Shown piece after piece: positions 35,905 through 47,130 of a stretch of DNA of 64,000 nucleotides. The stretch comes from Amaurobius ferox (taxonomy: Eukaryota; Arthropoda; Arachnida; Araneae; Amaurobiidae). The DNA lies in assembly GCA_951213105.1 (NCBI GenBank), contig OX578142.1, forward strand, positions 116,884,065 to 116,948,064, given 5' to 3'. The position numbers were made by a program, and so were the translations under genes. The notes beneath the pieces were generated by a model. The model ran no database searches, had not been told where the DNA came from, and saw only the letters and a program-made list of their open reading frames with translations. How positions within the stretch are numbered: the stretch's first letter is position 1; each line of letters opens with the position of its first letter.

Positions 35905-36441
35905 CGTGTGGTATTTACCACGCAGCAGTTGGGTCTGACCAATAACGCTAAGTAGAGGTCATCGGAAGATGCTGTAACTCGAGGGCGACCCGAGCCTGGC
36001 CTTCTGCTTATTGTTCCGCTACTTTAGAAATGGGTCCATAAGCAAGAAATCACAGAATGTTGAACTCTGAACAATTCAGCAACTTCTCCAACAGATTGGG
36101 CGGATTCTAACCTGCCCATTGCTGACCATCATCTAAACGCCTTCTTTGGAACATATCGAATGAAATGGGTATTTCGGATTTTCACCCTAACGTCCGTAGT
36201 ATAAGTAAGGATGCACAGAATGAAACACCTGCTTTTATCAAGACGCAGATGTACGTATTCGGCACGGAGCCAATTGCTATAATGCACGTGTTTTTATATT
36301 TGCGTATTGTACTCGAAGTATACAACTAGTTTTGTCCAATAAAATTCATTCGTTCGCTCATAATCTTTTATATCTTTGTTCGCTCATAATCTTACAAGAG
36401 AATTTGTATTTTGTGCTTAATTTTTGGAGGGGAGTGTACAA
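35905..36441 (-). pseudogene. Second Tc1-like 5' part, inverted
   Basis: The reverse complement from 36441 downwards repeats the first 500 bp of the Tc1 copy at 33890: end sequence TGTACACTCCCCTCCAAAAA, AATGAATTTTATTGGACAAA, then a start region QRRRLDDGQQ and RRPGSGRPRVTASSDD with frameshifts. It stops near the DDR-Y-LALLVR region at about 35935. The two copies thus face each other with their inverted ends outward. The copies differ by many substitutions, so they are not a recent inverted duplication. Confidence 0.8.
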
Positions 36442-37005
36442 TTGTATACTTAGCAGAATTTAAGATGGCAGGAATTATTATTAATTTGTAATGGGTCTGC
36501 ACGCGGACACATTTTACATTTATTGAAGAGTTAAATTGGTCATTGCTTGATGATTTACAATTATCTCAATTTATGACTCTACGTCGAGCACTAGAAATTG
36601 AATTTCATATTTTCAATTGAAATTCATAATAAAAATTCAATCATAATCCCTTTTGCCAGGTACGAAATGTCTAATTGAACTAAATTGATTAATAATTTCT
36701 CAAAGATTGAAGCAATGAAATTTGAGATTCAGCAGCTGTATTAATGTTATTTATAATATCAATAAAAGATTAACATTGTACAAGAAAACCCAATAATGTC
36801 TAAAGACATAAGTATTTAGAGGTAACCCAGGAAACCCCAAGGCAATCTGAACCGAAATAAAAATGGCCAAGATTAAGAATGTGTGGTGACTGAACTACTA
36901 ATACGGCAAGTAAATCTTGATTAAAAGTAATAAACTTGAAAAAATAAGCAATATTTGCAAGAAATATTAACGTCTGAGATAACACATAAATTTAAGGGTG
37001 AGCGT
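36442..37005. other. Gene-free AT-rich spacer
   Basis: No recognised coding or repeat structure. Confidence 0.4.
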
Positions 37006-37099
37006 CAATAAATCTTCTGCCCTATCCGCGCTTTGTTAACTTTCGCAGGACACATTTTTCGTCAAAATTTTGCTCAAACAGTTGCGAAATATATTCTGA

Positions 37100-38403
37100 A
37101 CAAGAAAGATCAATCATGCATAAAGCATTGATTATGAAACACTTTCCAACTTCAATGCAATTTTATTTAAACATCTCTAAAATGCGATACATTCCTCAGT
37201 AATATTTTTAAAATTATCACAGCACTACATTAATTTATTATATTTCAAAACTTATAACTTCATTAAAAAAATGAACTTCATTCAAATGACAGCATTGAAA
37301 TATAAACTACCTGGTTTAAACATCTCTAAAATGCTATACATTCCTCGGTAATATTTTTAAAATTATCATGGTACGACAATAATTTATTATATTTGAAAAC
37401 GTCATCGAAAACAGAAATTTATTCAAATGACGTCATCGAAATATAACACTCCTGGCTCTCTCTATAAAAGCAGCATTTCATTCATAAACATTTTTCAATT
37501 CATTTCATGCATCACAATACTATAATAATTTATTTTATTTAAAAATTAAAACCATGTACAAGTAAATAAACTCTATACGTAAAACTTCATAGAGAAAATC
37601 GTCCTTCTCTCTGTAAAATCAATGAATGTTTCATTCACATCAGCTATATTGCAGACTCCATGAGCCAAATAATTTTGCGTTAAAGAAATGTAGCAATTCT
37701 TATACAACTCATTCTACATATTTTGTTGTTTACATTTTTCATAGGTGAAAACAAAGCTTCGTTGTAGAAATAATCAAATTTGGATGATCATTTAAACACA
37801 AATATATTCTTTCAGTATGTAGATGAACAGAATTTAAGCAAAAATGAAGCGGTTTTAGGACGGATACAACACTAAATATGAATTACAAAGAACTTTAAAA
37901 ATCACGATTTTGGCACAAGATGGCTGCCGTATTTTATTTTAAAGTGGGTCACGTGATCTTTTCATATAATGATCACGTAATCGCTTCATATAAAAGGTGT
38001 AGTTATTATTTTAATTTTTATTTTAAAAACTACTGAATATATTTTGCTGAAATTTTTTTTATATACGATATATTACTCGTATTTTATGGGATAATTTGAA
38101 TATTTCATAAAACTTTCGAAGCAATTTGTGAATTTTAAATCCGCTTAAAAAATCTTTGAAAAATTTGGTCCCATGGGGCTCAATGTATTTCATTTTTTCA
38201 ACCCGGGTTCAATCCAAAACTAATTGGGTGATGTTATTCATTTATATTTTCATAGGTTCCACAGACCGTCTGAACAACATACTAAAATTTTATTTTGATA
38301 AAGTCATTTTTACGGCAGTTATCGTGCTAACGGACAGACAGACAGACAGACAGACAGAATGAACAAAGTCATAAACACTTTTCAACTTTGTTGTAAAGTG
38401 TTA
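37100..38403 (-). mobile_element. Type B repeat, copy B3
   Basis: ACAAGAAAGATCAATCATGC to TTGTAAAGTGTTA, 1.30 kb, with the ~147-bp tandem units, GGGTCACGTGATC motif and a TCTG-complement tract of six units. Inserted after ATATTCTGA in the left arm of the fold-back. Confidence 0.78.
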
Positions 38404-38709
38404 AAAACGTTTAACTGTCAAAGATGCGCTTCATTTGTGATATAAAGGTTTCTCTCTTATCGTACAGGTTATTTTATGATATAAAGTAATCTTTACATCA
38501 GTATGCACTGCACATGCAGAAGCCAATAAAGTAAATATGAACGATTTTATCACCACCAATTACCTTGTACATTGTAGCTTCTTTTGTTTGTATTTTTGCA
38601 GATAAGAACAAAGAAAGATATATTCTATTTCAATGCTTTTAAAAGCGTTTAAAGACATTCTACTTATCTAAAAGTATACATCAGTTAACATGTCCAAATT
38701 ACATATTAT
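38404..38709. other. 306-bp spacer between B3 and B4
   Basis: Unrelated AT-rich sequence that is absent from the matching position of the right arm of the fold-back, so it belongs to the inserted DNA. No gene. Confidence 0.6.
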
Positions 38710-40148
38710 ACAAGAACGATCAATCATGTTTAAAGCATTGATTATGAAACACTTTCCAACTTCAATGAAATTTTATTTAAACATCTCTAAAATGCAATGC
38801 ATTCCTCGGTAATATTTTGAAACTTATCACAATACAACATTACCTTCCGAGAGGTTGGTGGTAGGGGAAGGAGGGTACGGTCTCTGTGGATGCCTCCCCC
38901 ACTGGGTGCCGGTCTAAATTGGGTGGCACTTCCCGGCTGTCCAAACAGTTACCTTACACCTTTCTGGTAGGTCGGACGGTCTGGGTCTCAACAACAATAC
39001 TACATTAATTTATTATATTTGAAAACTTAAACCTTCATCGAGAAAAATGAACTTCATTCAAATGACGGCATTGAAATATAAATTGCCTGGTTTAAACATA
39101 TATAAAATGCGATACATTCCTTGGTAATAATTTTAGAATTATCTTAATACTACGATAATTTATTATATTTGAAAACTTCATCGAAAACAACTGAAATTCA
39201 TTCAAATGACGTCATAGAAAAAATAACACGCCTATATCTCTCTATAAAAGCAGCATTTCATTCATCACAATGCTATAATAATTTATTTTATTTAAAAAAT
39301 TAGACCATGGAGCTACAAGTAATTAAACTCTATGCTTAAAACTTCGAAAGAAATCGTCCTTCTCTTTGCAAAATCAATGAATATTTCCTTCATATCAGCT
39401 ATGCAGACTCCATGAGCTAAATAATTTTGTGTTAAAGAAATACAGCAATTCTAATTCAACTCATTCTACATATTTTTCTGTTTACATTTTACATAAGTGA
39501 AAAATAGGCTTCGTTGTAGAAATAATCAAATTTGGATGATCATTTAAACTCAAATATATTGTAATTGCGTTGTTTCAGCATGTGGATGCACAGAATTTAA
39601 GCAGAAATAAAGTGCTTTTAGGACGGTACAACACTCAATATGAATTAAAAAGAACTTTAAAAATTACGATTTTGAGACAAGATGGATGCTATATTTCAAT
39701 TTGAAGTGGGTCACGTGATTTGTTCATATGATGGTCACGTGATCGCTTTATAAGAGATATAATTATTATTTTAATTTTTTTTTTAAAAACTACTGAATAT
39801 ATGTCGCTGAATTTTTTTTTATATATTTTATGGAACAATTTAAATATTACCTAAAATTTTCGAAGCAATATGTGAATTTTAAATCCGCTTAAAAAATGTT
39901 TGAAAAATTAGGTCCCATAAGGTTCAAATTTATTTCATTTTTTCAACCCAGGTTCAATCCAAAATTAATTGGGTGATATTACTCATCTATATTCCCATAG
40001 GTCCTACAGACCGTCTGAACAACATACTAAAATTTCATTTTGATTAAGTTATTTTTACGGCAGTTATCGTGCTAACGGACAGACAGACAGACAGACAGAC
40101 AGAATGAACAAAGTCATAAACACTTTTCAAATTTGTTGTAAAGTGTTA
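38710..40148 (-). mobile_element. Type B repeat, copy B4, containing a SINE
   Basis: Same ends and layout as B3, lengthened by a 151-bp SINE insertion at 38843-38993. Its first bases are ACAAGAACGATC. After the terminal GTGTT and A-run the fold-back arm resumes with TAAAATGCAATGC. Confidence 0.78.
38843..38993 (+). mobile_element. SINE body fragment with 14-bp target duplication
   Basis: CCTTCCGAGAGGTTGGTGG, CCCCCACTGGGTGCCGG, TTACACCTTTCTGGTAGGTC match the 3' body of the SINE at 63787. It is flanked by ACAATACAACATTA (38829-38842) and ACAATACTACATTA (38994-39007), one mismatch, as expected for LINE-mediated insertion. The tRNA-like head is missing (5' truncation). Confidence 0.85.
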
Positions 40149-40985
40149 AAAATAAAATGCAATGCTTAGATTATATTAAAACTACATTTCATACTCAATA
40201 AAATATAGAATATATTTTTTATTTTAATTTAAAATATTTTTGGTGCTGCCATCTGTTGCCGTAATTTAATTCATACCGACTATTTTTATTTTTTAATGAA
40301 CATTTTTAAATGTTTATTCATTCTAATACAGTATTAAATACAACAACAGATCATATATAATAATTCCACAATCACGGAAAAGTAATTTCGCATTCCGTAA
40401 ATTTGATAAGGGAATCTGAATGTACAGCCGCGGAAAAAAAAAAAACGCCACACCCTCCTTATGCAAATTTTACGCACATTAATTTGTAGAGATGTTATTC
40501 CTAATCGAATGGCATCATTCAATTTTCTCTACGATGAACGATGCTCGATTAACAGAGGGTGGGGCGTTTTTTTTTTCCGGGGCTGTACATCACTGAGGAC
40601 TGTAGCCTTGTCTTCAAGTTCCTTTGTCTTCAAGTCCAAGTTCAATTACCTTTTCGTGATTGTGGCATTATTATATATGATCTGTTGTATTTAATACCGT
40701 AGTAGAAGGAATAGCCATTTAAAAATGTTAATTAAAAAATAAAAATAGTCGGTATGAATTAAATTACGACAACAGATGGCAGCCCCTAAAATATTTTGGA
40801 TTATAAGATATAAAAAATAATTTCTATATCTTATTGAGTATTAAATTTAGGTTTAATATAATCTAAGCATTGCATTTTATCTTTCAGAAAATATTTCGCA
40901 ACTGTTTGAGCAGAATTTCGGCGAAAAACGTGTTCTACGAAAGTTAACAAAGCGCGGATAGGGCAGAAGATTTGAATCAAAACAC

Positions 40986-41700
40986 AAAATAAATAAATAT
41001 TTTATCTTTATTAGCTACTGCTAGATGGCAGCACCACACAAATCATTTCATGAGCATAAGATTCAAATATAGGATTCATAATGACCACAGAAATACACAA
41101 AAACTAGAGTCTGCAGGTGTACCAAAAATTAATCTATTTAATCAATTAGTAATTTAAAAGTATATTTATTTTTATGCTATAGCTACCCCAAACCATGAGC
41201 ATAGAGAGGCAAGTAGCGAATCAAACTGTTGCAAAATATGAAAGGCTATTTAAAATATTAAAATAAGAATAATGATAATTATTAGCTGTGTGATAAGCGC
41301 ATGTGCAGCTATATAACACAGTTTAATTTTTAAAAAATAAGGCATGTTTAAGTAAGTACTTCTCTATATTAAAAAAAAGTACCTGACGCTGCCGTTGTTT
41401 GACAAATTTCGCGTTCTACTGTAAAAACCATAGAATATAAAAATATAAAATTGGGTACTTTTGTGAAGAAATATTAGGGAACAAGCTGAAATAAACTGTT
41501 TTCCTATTTATTTGTATTTCATTTTAAATTCTTATTATAATAATCAAATATAATCTTTTAATCAGTTTTAGGTGCTATACTATGTCTTTTCAAGGTACAA
41601 TCATTAAAAAAAAAAAAAAAAAAATCAAGGTCAAAAGGTAAGAGAAGTTATATCTATTATGAATTGATTTATTTTGAATTATACGTATATATATATATAT
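40986..41700. other. Gene-free AT-rich spacer
   Basis: Contains AGATGGCAGCA again (about 41025) and long A runs. No gene or clear element. Confidence 0.4.
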
Positions 41701-42073
41701 CCCTAACAGCATTTTTTTTCACAGTGACGTAAGATCTACGTCACACTGTGACTTTGGGACGTCACAGGACGTCGCATTACGTCTCGGCAATGTCATATTG
41801 AGGTCACAGCGAAGTTATTTCGGTCATTTTCATGGTCGTTTGTGACGTCGCATATTAACTTGTTTGTGACGTCACATTCTGATTGCCATTGTAGTGTCGT
41901 CACATTGTTACGTGTTAATTAAACTGTGGAAACGTCACAGAATATAGTCACAATGAAATTACAAAGTTAATAATACGTAACGTCGCATAGAAGTCACAAA
42001 TTTATGTCACATTGTGACCCAGGTGTCACGTGACTACAACGTCACTGTCACACATGTGACGATCTTTGCTGTG

Positions 42074-42077
<4 letters not shown>
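41701..42077. mobile_element. MITE filled with GTGACGTCAC-like motifs, inserted in a TA tract
   Basis: Inverted ends CCCTAACAGCA and TGCTGTGAGGG, with ATATAT on both sides, so it probably targeted a TA-dinucleotide tract. The interior is crowded with variants of GTGACGTCACA in both orientations (for example 41745-41770, 41850-41875, 41995-42055). TGACGTCA is also the cAMP-response element core. No coding. Superfamily not determined. Confidence 0.75.
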
Positions 42078-42151
<74 letters not shown>

Positions 42152-42168
42152 ATATATATATTTCTTTT
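42078..42168. repeat. TA/TG microsatellite
   Basis: Long TA run with a short TG insert, directly after the MITE. A short TA run also precedes the MITE, so the tract was probably split by it. Confidence 0.9.
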
Positions 42169-42195
42169 TATTGTAAGAATTTGAATTGCTTGTAA

Positions 42196-42511
42196 TATTC
42201 GAGTACTTGTGACTTATGGCAGCAATACACGCCGACATTCGGTGAGGCATAGAGTCAATTAATTTGCATATGTCCCTCTACGGAAGTTTCTACCACAAAG
42301 GTTGCAACTGGTCAGCTAATTCAATGGTATTCTAAGAAGGACGAGGAACTATATATCTATGGGGGGGGGGGGGTATTCAATTCTCTAAGACATTGTTGCG
42401 AAAGTCGTGCAGCATGTGGGCGAGCGTTGTCTTGTTAGTAAATGGAACCTGGGCAGCTTGACAGCATAGGCAGAACAATCGGCTGCAGAATATCGTCGAC
42501 GTACAAGCGAC
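42196..42511 (-). pseudogene. Tc1-like transposase C-terminal remnant
   Basis: Minus-strand reading from 42511 gives YVDDILQPIVLPMLSSCPGS, a stop, and QDNARP (second catalytic Asp block of Tc1 DDE transposases). After frameshifts and a poly-G tract (42361-42374) it gives LIDSMPHRMSACIAAISHKY, matching the family's C-terminal L-I-x-S-M-P-R-R-x-x-A-x-I-x-A-x-G-G-H. The upstream half is cut off at 42511 by sequence beginning ATGGGCGTATTTAG and a second G run. Confidence 0.75.
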
Positions 42512-43494
42512 ATGGGCGTATTTAGGGGGGGGGGGGGGGTTCGGGGCCGTGTCAAAGCACCCCCTGGAAAATTATTAATTTAATTAAAAGACATTCCTTA
42601 TAGCTCATTTTAATAACATTACAAGTGAACTTTTATAGATAGATTGGGGTTTGAACACAATTTCGACAAAATCAATAAATTTTCGCAATGTTAAAATAAT
42701 ATAACCACAAAAAATCTAATACGTATGTTATGCAATATGAGAGAAGAAAATAAGAAAAATGCTTTTCGGAATTAGAATATTCAGCCACAACTGCGTGTTT
42801 TCTCCTACCTGTATATTAATAAAATCAATAAAGACTTATACTTAAATGGAAAATATAGAAGGATTATTGCATTTGGTGTGTTTATGAATATCTAATTTGT
42901 TAGTTTAGTTGCTCTACCTCCAGGAGCGCAGGATGTTATCAAAGGGGGAATATATTTTAAAGGTAGTGAACACTAATTTTTAGCAAGTGGTGCATACTGA
43001 TTTTTAAAAGTTCTGTATGCACTATTTTTTAAAAAATGATGCTTATACCATCTATTCATATTTACTTAGTGACAATACATATGCATTCAAAATGGCTCAA
43101 TCGTCAGCTCAGACGGTGTTCATAGGCTGCACATGTCAGTTTTGCGGATTTCCTAGCATCCAACGGAAAAATGTCTCGGTTTTATTTTTATTAGTTTTTG
43201 ATTTCTTTTAATTTTTTTAATTTCATTATTTTATTATTATGTTTTTAATCACTGCTAAATATTTTTTAAACTGCTTTACTGCTAAATATTTAATCAATTT
43301 AGTAGTCAAATCACTATAATTCAATGTTCTTTTCATAATTGTTTTCAAAATCTCTAGATGAGATAATGACTCAATGACTCAAATGTATTTTCTCTTTATT
43401 TCTCTTTCATAATTCATTAAAGTGAGTTCAATTGCACACACACACACACACAGACAGATAAAAAGCAAATGAACAACAACAACAAAAAAAATCA
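42512..43494. other. Gene-free region with poly-G tract
   Basis: Begins with GGGCGTATTTAG and a G run (42523-42538), a sequence typical of DNA-transposon ends, but no mate is visible. It includes a CA run at about 43435-43452. Confidence 0.4.
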
Positions 43495-43856
43495 CGAATA
43501 GTTATTTGAAATTACGCTGACTTTGCATCGTACGTATTTTCAAAAGCGACGTTGCAAAAATGTGAAAAAACTAAAATCTCTCGCGAACGGTTAATTCTAG
43601 AGTTATGGGGTTGGACTTATTCTTTTTGTCGTCAAAAATTAGGTACGAAACAAGCATTTAATTAATGTACTCGAGCATATGTAGTTTTTCATTTTAGAAT
43701 TTGACGATTTTTGGCCGCCGTTTTGCAAAAAAAAGGTAGGCTCCCTTTTTTTAACAGTACTACAATCTAATCAACATCAGGAACATCCACAAGTAACTTA
43801 TATCTACCAAATTTTGTGAAATTTGGTCAATTAATTTTTGATCTAAAGTGGATAGC
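43495..43856 (+). repeat. Family C repeat, left part
   Basis: CTCGCGAACGGTTAATTCTA, GTTATGGGGTTGGACTTATT and TTTTTGTCGTCAAAAATTAG, then TACCAAATTTTGTGAAATTT. It aligns with the core of type A repeats (for example 20840-21300) but lacks the A/B ends. Interrupted by the hAT element at 43857 and resumed at 46008. Confidence 0.65.
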
Positions 43857-46007
43857 CAGTGGCGTAGCGTCCATTGAGGCTCAAAAGCTGAGCCTCCCCT
43901 GTTTGAAATCTAATTTAAAGATATTTTTATTTATTATATTTTTTAAAATAACTTTGCGAATATATATGTCTTTTTTTTAGAAAACTGTTACACTTTACTT
44001 ATTTAAAATGAGACGTTTCAAAGTATTTTTCCCATTATAACCAGGGCTGTCCCGAAAGGGTACGCGCTGTAAGCGCCGCGTACTCTCAATAAATATTGAA
44101 AAATACCGAGTACGCGTCGCGTACTCTCAAGAAACTACTAGGTTACTACAGCTACAAGTTATTAGCTAAAAAGTGAACGTGTAAAAGAATTGACAGCGAA
44201 GTAATTATAATTTTTTGACCACTCTTCTCTATGTTGTAAATGGTGTTTTTTCTTAATGTTTTAATAAAAGTGTAAACTAATGTTCACATATGATGGAAAT
44301 AACTTTTTCATAATATTAGTAGGTATTAAGGAAGGAATGAGAATTATGTATGTGGGTAATATTAAAGTAAGTGAGTAAGTGAAAAGTTACAAGAAAACAA
44401 AAGTATGTGAGGATAAAAAAATAGAAAGCGTTCCAAGTTACAAAATGATCCATATCTCTCAATCTATTAATGTAGTATAAATATGTATATATTAATATAT
44501 ATCCTGTTAAGCATTAAGCTATTAACATTGTGAAAAAAGTGATTTCTGGGCTTAAATATGGCAATTATATGGCCTAAATGATTTAAAAATTTTCAAGAGG
44601 GGCAGCGCCTCCCTTTCACCCCCCACCAGAGACTCCGCCCCTTTGAACCCCGCAATTTCAATACTCTTTAAATGAGACAGCACGGCATATTCTCAATAAT
44701 TTTCTTCAGGACAGCCCTGATTAAAACGCATATCTTGAAGCTGAAATCATCTAGCCTTTACAGCACTTTGAAAGAAGCATGGTCTTAGGACATCCCAACT
44801 GTTAAATTTCGCCCTGGCTGATAAGCTAGAACTATAAACTAACTTCCAGAAAGGTGGGGCTATTGCATCTCTCATTTTCAACCCTTTATAAACAGCGTAA
44901 CTTAAGACAATGATTGGATATGGGACGTGGCGTTTCATGACTGAGAATTTCTTGGTCAAGGCTAATGAATTCGCCATTTTGGGTCAAACATGGTTCCATT
45001 AATTAATCTTAATTAATCTTCTCTGATAAAATTCATATGTAATACTAAAATATATGAGGCTTTTTCCACGAATAACATGACATTCACCTAAATTTAAATA
45101 ATATCAAGACGACGAAACACATTAATAATGACTACTATTATACTTAAGTAGTTTGTGAAGTAGATTTAGTCACAGCAACAATATGGCGAAGCATTTGTTT
45201 GCATATTTGGGAGTTTTAGAAAGAATAAATCTGATTTTCCTTTAAAAGCCACGCTACACGAGAATCTCAGTTAAACAAAATCCATTGTTAATTTTCTAGT
45301 GGATTTTTAGCATATTGAGGTTAAGATATTTTTAAGTTTTCAAAGTATAGTATTTGTAAATAATTAATATACAAAATTGTTTAAGGACATGTTGACTACA
45401 GTGATTTTCAACTAAACTTATGTTCTAGATATATTTACAATCCATTTTCAGTGCACTCCTTTGAATTGCTTTATTTTGTTAGTTCTAGCTGTTTATATTT
45501 ACAAAACTGATATATTTTTCCATCACTTGCTAATAATATTCTAATATATTTCTACTTCATATATAGGCGACTGTAAAACTTTTTCCGGGGGTGGGGGTAA
45601 ACTCAAGCACATGATGCACATCATCGACTGATTTGATGCTCGTCTTTGTTATATTGAATGTTCAATGGTAAGTGTGACTCCCCCGCCCTTTATCTCCCCT
45701 ATGGGTGACCATGACTTCATATTTAATAAAATGATTGTAAAAGCTCATTTAATTTAGAATTAGAAAACATGTAAAATGTTATATTTTGTATGTATTCATC
45801 TTACATAGGTAACATTTTAAAATGCCATTCATTTCATTCACTCTTTGCATTTTTATGTAAAATTATTTTATTTTATTCACCAATAAATAAAATTTGATGA
45901 AATAAAACGTATGAAAATGCGAATTCCAATGTAAATTTCACTTGTAATACCAAATTTTTTGCCAAATTTTCAGCCTCACCAGTCAAAAATCTCACGCAAC
46001 GCTACTG
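43857..46007. mobile_element. hAT-like element (2.15 kb) with 8-bp duplication
   Basis: Ends CAGTGGCGTAGCG and CGCAACGCTACTG are inverted with two mismatches. GTGGATAC follows on the right (46008-46015) and GTGGATAGC precedes on the left (43848-43856), an 8-bp duplication with one extra base. Second-order inverted motif: GAGGCTCAAAAG near the left and TTTCAGCCTCACC near the right. It contains a nested MITE (44042-44719). No hAT transposase is recognisable; a 76-codon minus frame (44747-44977) has no known match. Non-autonomous. Confidence 0.75.
44042..44719. mobile_element. Nested hAT-type MITE (678 bp)
   Basis: Inverted ends CAGGGCTGTCC / GGACAGCCCTG match perfectly over 11 bp. Flanks ATTATAAC (44034-44041) and ATTAAAAC (44720-44727) form an 8-bp target duplication with one mismatch. 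CGCGTACTCTCA occurs twice near the left end (44082-44140). No coding. Confidence 0.8.
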
Positions 46008-46165
46008 GTGGATACATCATACATCGCACATAGACGTCACGCTAAAATAGATTTTTCGGGTTCTAGAGTGCTCAAAATGTGTAACTCCGCCGAAAACTCG
46101 AGTTGTGATTTTCGACACGATCTTAATACTTTTCTTATGCATTATCATGTATTGTAAGTAATATA
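46008..46165 (+). repeat. Family C repeat, right part
   Basis: TAGACGTCACGCTAAAATAG, TTTTTCGGGTTCTAGAGTGC and TCGAGTTGTGATTTTCGACA, then CATTATCATGTATTGTAAGT. These match the right part of the A core (GACGTCTTCCTAAAAGTAG, TTCGTGTTCTAGAAGTCCC, ATTCGAGTTCCGATCTTCGG). Confidence 0.65.
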
Positions 46166-46299
46166 TGTTTATTTTAGATCTTGACAATTTTTTCCTGGCT
46201 AATTCGTCCCCCCTCTCCCCCTCAATTTTTTTTTCGAATTATAAAAAATTATTCGAATTATACCAAAATGCTTGGAAACACGTCTAAAATTATTAAATT

Positions 46300-46796
46300 A
46301 TAAACAGTAAAGTCTACACTTTTAAAAGCAAAAAGATTTTTCTTTTAATTTGAACGTTAGAATAAAATGACAATTAGGTCAGAGCGCTTTCGGATGTCAT
46401 AACGTTCTGCATCAGTGGCAAAGCAATAAGAGAGGAAAAACATGAGCTTTTATATACAGTCAGAAACCGAGAAACAAAACTTTGCATATAAAGGCAAAAT
46501 AAAATCGTTTAATATCCAAATAAAAATTTAACACATATATAACTGCAAACCAGAAATGCATAAGTCAAACATTTTAAAGTAGCACTAAAGCTGAGCCTTT
46601 ATGGCTCATGTTTTTCCTCTCTTATTACTTTACCATTGATGAAGGGCGTTATGACGTCCAAAAGCGCTCTGACTTAATTGTAATTTCATTTGGACGTCTT
46701 AAATGACGTCATATTTAAAAATAAAATAAAATAATAATAATAAAAAAAAAACCACTTTTGCTCTTAAAAGTGTAGTCTTTACTGTTTATAATTCAT
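46300..46796. mobile_element. Fold-back element with hammerhead-like cores in both arms
   Basis: ATTATAAACAGTAAAG(T)CTACACTTTTAA at 46300 and its complement ending at 46796 are the outer ends. The inner arms pair again at 46375-46450 and 46615-46690 (CTCATGTTTTTCCTCTCTTA and complement). On the plus strand 46638-46667 reads TGATGAAGGGCGTTATGACG followed by TCCAAAAGC. The minus strand of 46382-46418 reads CTGATGCAGAACGTTATGAC then ATCCGAAAGCGCTC. It lies between two family C pieces. Confidence 0.6.
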
Positions 46797-46797
46797 C

Positions 46798-47130
46798 TAC
46801 TTAATTTTGTAAAATTAGGTCAAATAGTTTTTCAGCTAGAGTGGATACATAGGATTTCCGCTGGTCATTCGAAAAACAAGGAGGGTTTCTTTATCCGAAT
46901 CGTACCAAAATATAATCAGTACCAGGGTAACCAACAAGTGACATACCTACCAAATTTTATAAAATGTATCCACTCTAGCTTTTCAGTTAGAGTGGATACA
47001 TTCATTGCACAGATAGACACAAGATAAAAATAGTGTTTTTGTGTTCTAAGGGGCTCGAAAAGTGCGAGAACTCCAGTTGCAATTTTCGACACGATTCTAA
47101 TACATTACCATGTATGGTAGGGAAAGTAAA
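46798..47130 (+). repeat. Family C repeat, second copy
   Basis: TTTTTCAGCTAGAGTGGATA, a GGTCATTCGAAAAACAAGG segment, CTACCAAATTTTATAAAATG, then GTGTTCTAAGGGGCTCGAAA, TTTTCGACACGATTCTAATA and GGTAGGGAAAGTAA. It begins within the family unit, after the fold-back. Confidence 0.6.

Larger units (their letters stand above)
37006..40985. mobile_element. Fold-back element with an insertion in its left arm
   Basis: The left arm begins ATCTTCTGCCCTATCCGCGC (37006) and its complement ends the right arm at about 40985. The arm is interrupted at 37099/40149 by two type B repeats and continues with AAAATGCAATGCTTAGATTA, CTGCCATCTGTTG and ATTTAATTCATACCGAC to a centre near 40520, where GTACAGCCGCGGAAA and its complement close in. 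Without the insert the element is about 0.93 kb, nearly all inverted repeat. No coding and no clear target duplication. Confidence 0.75.

Noticed and set aside
42026..42250. Open frame across the TA/TG microsatellite (minus strand)
   Set aside because: Tyr-Ile repeats are translated dinucleotides. Only its start overlaps genuine Tc1 remnant sequence, which is listed separately.
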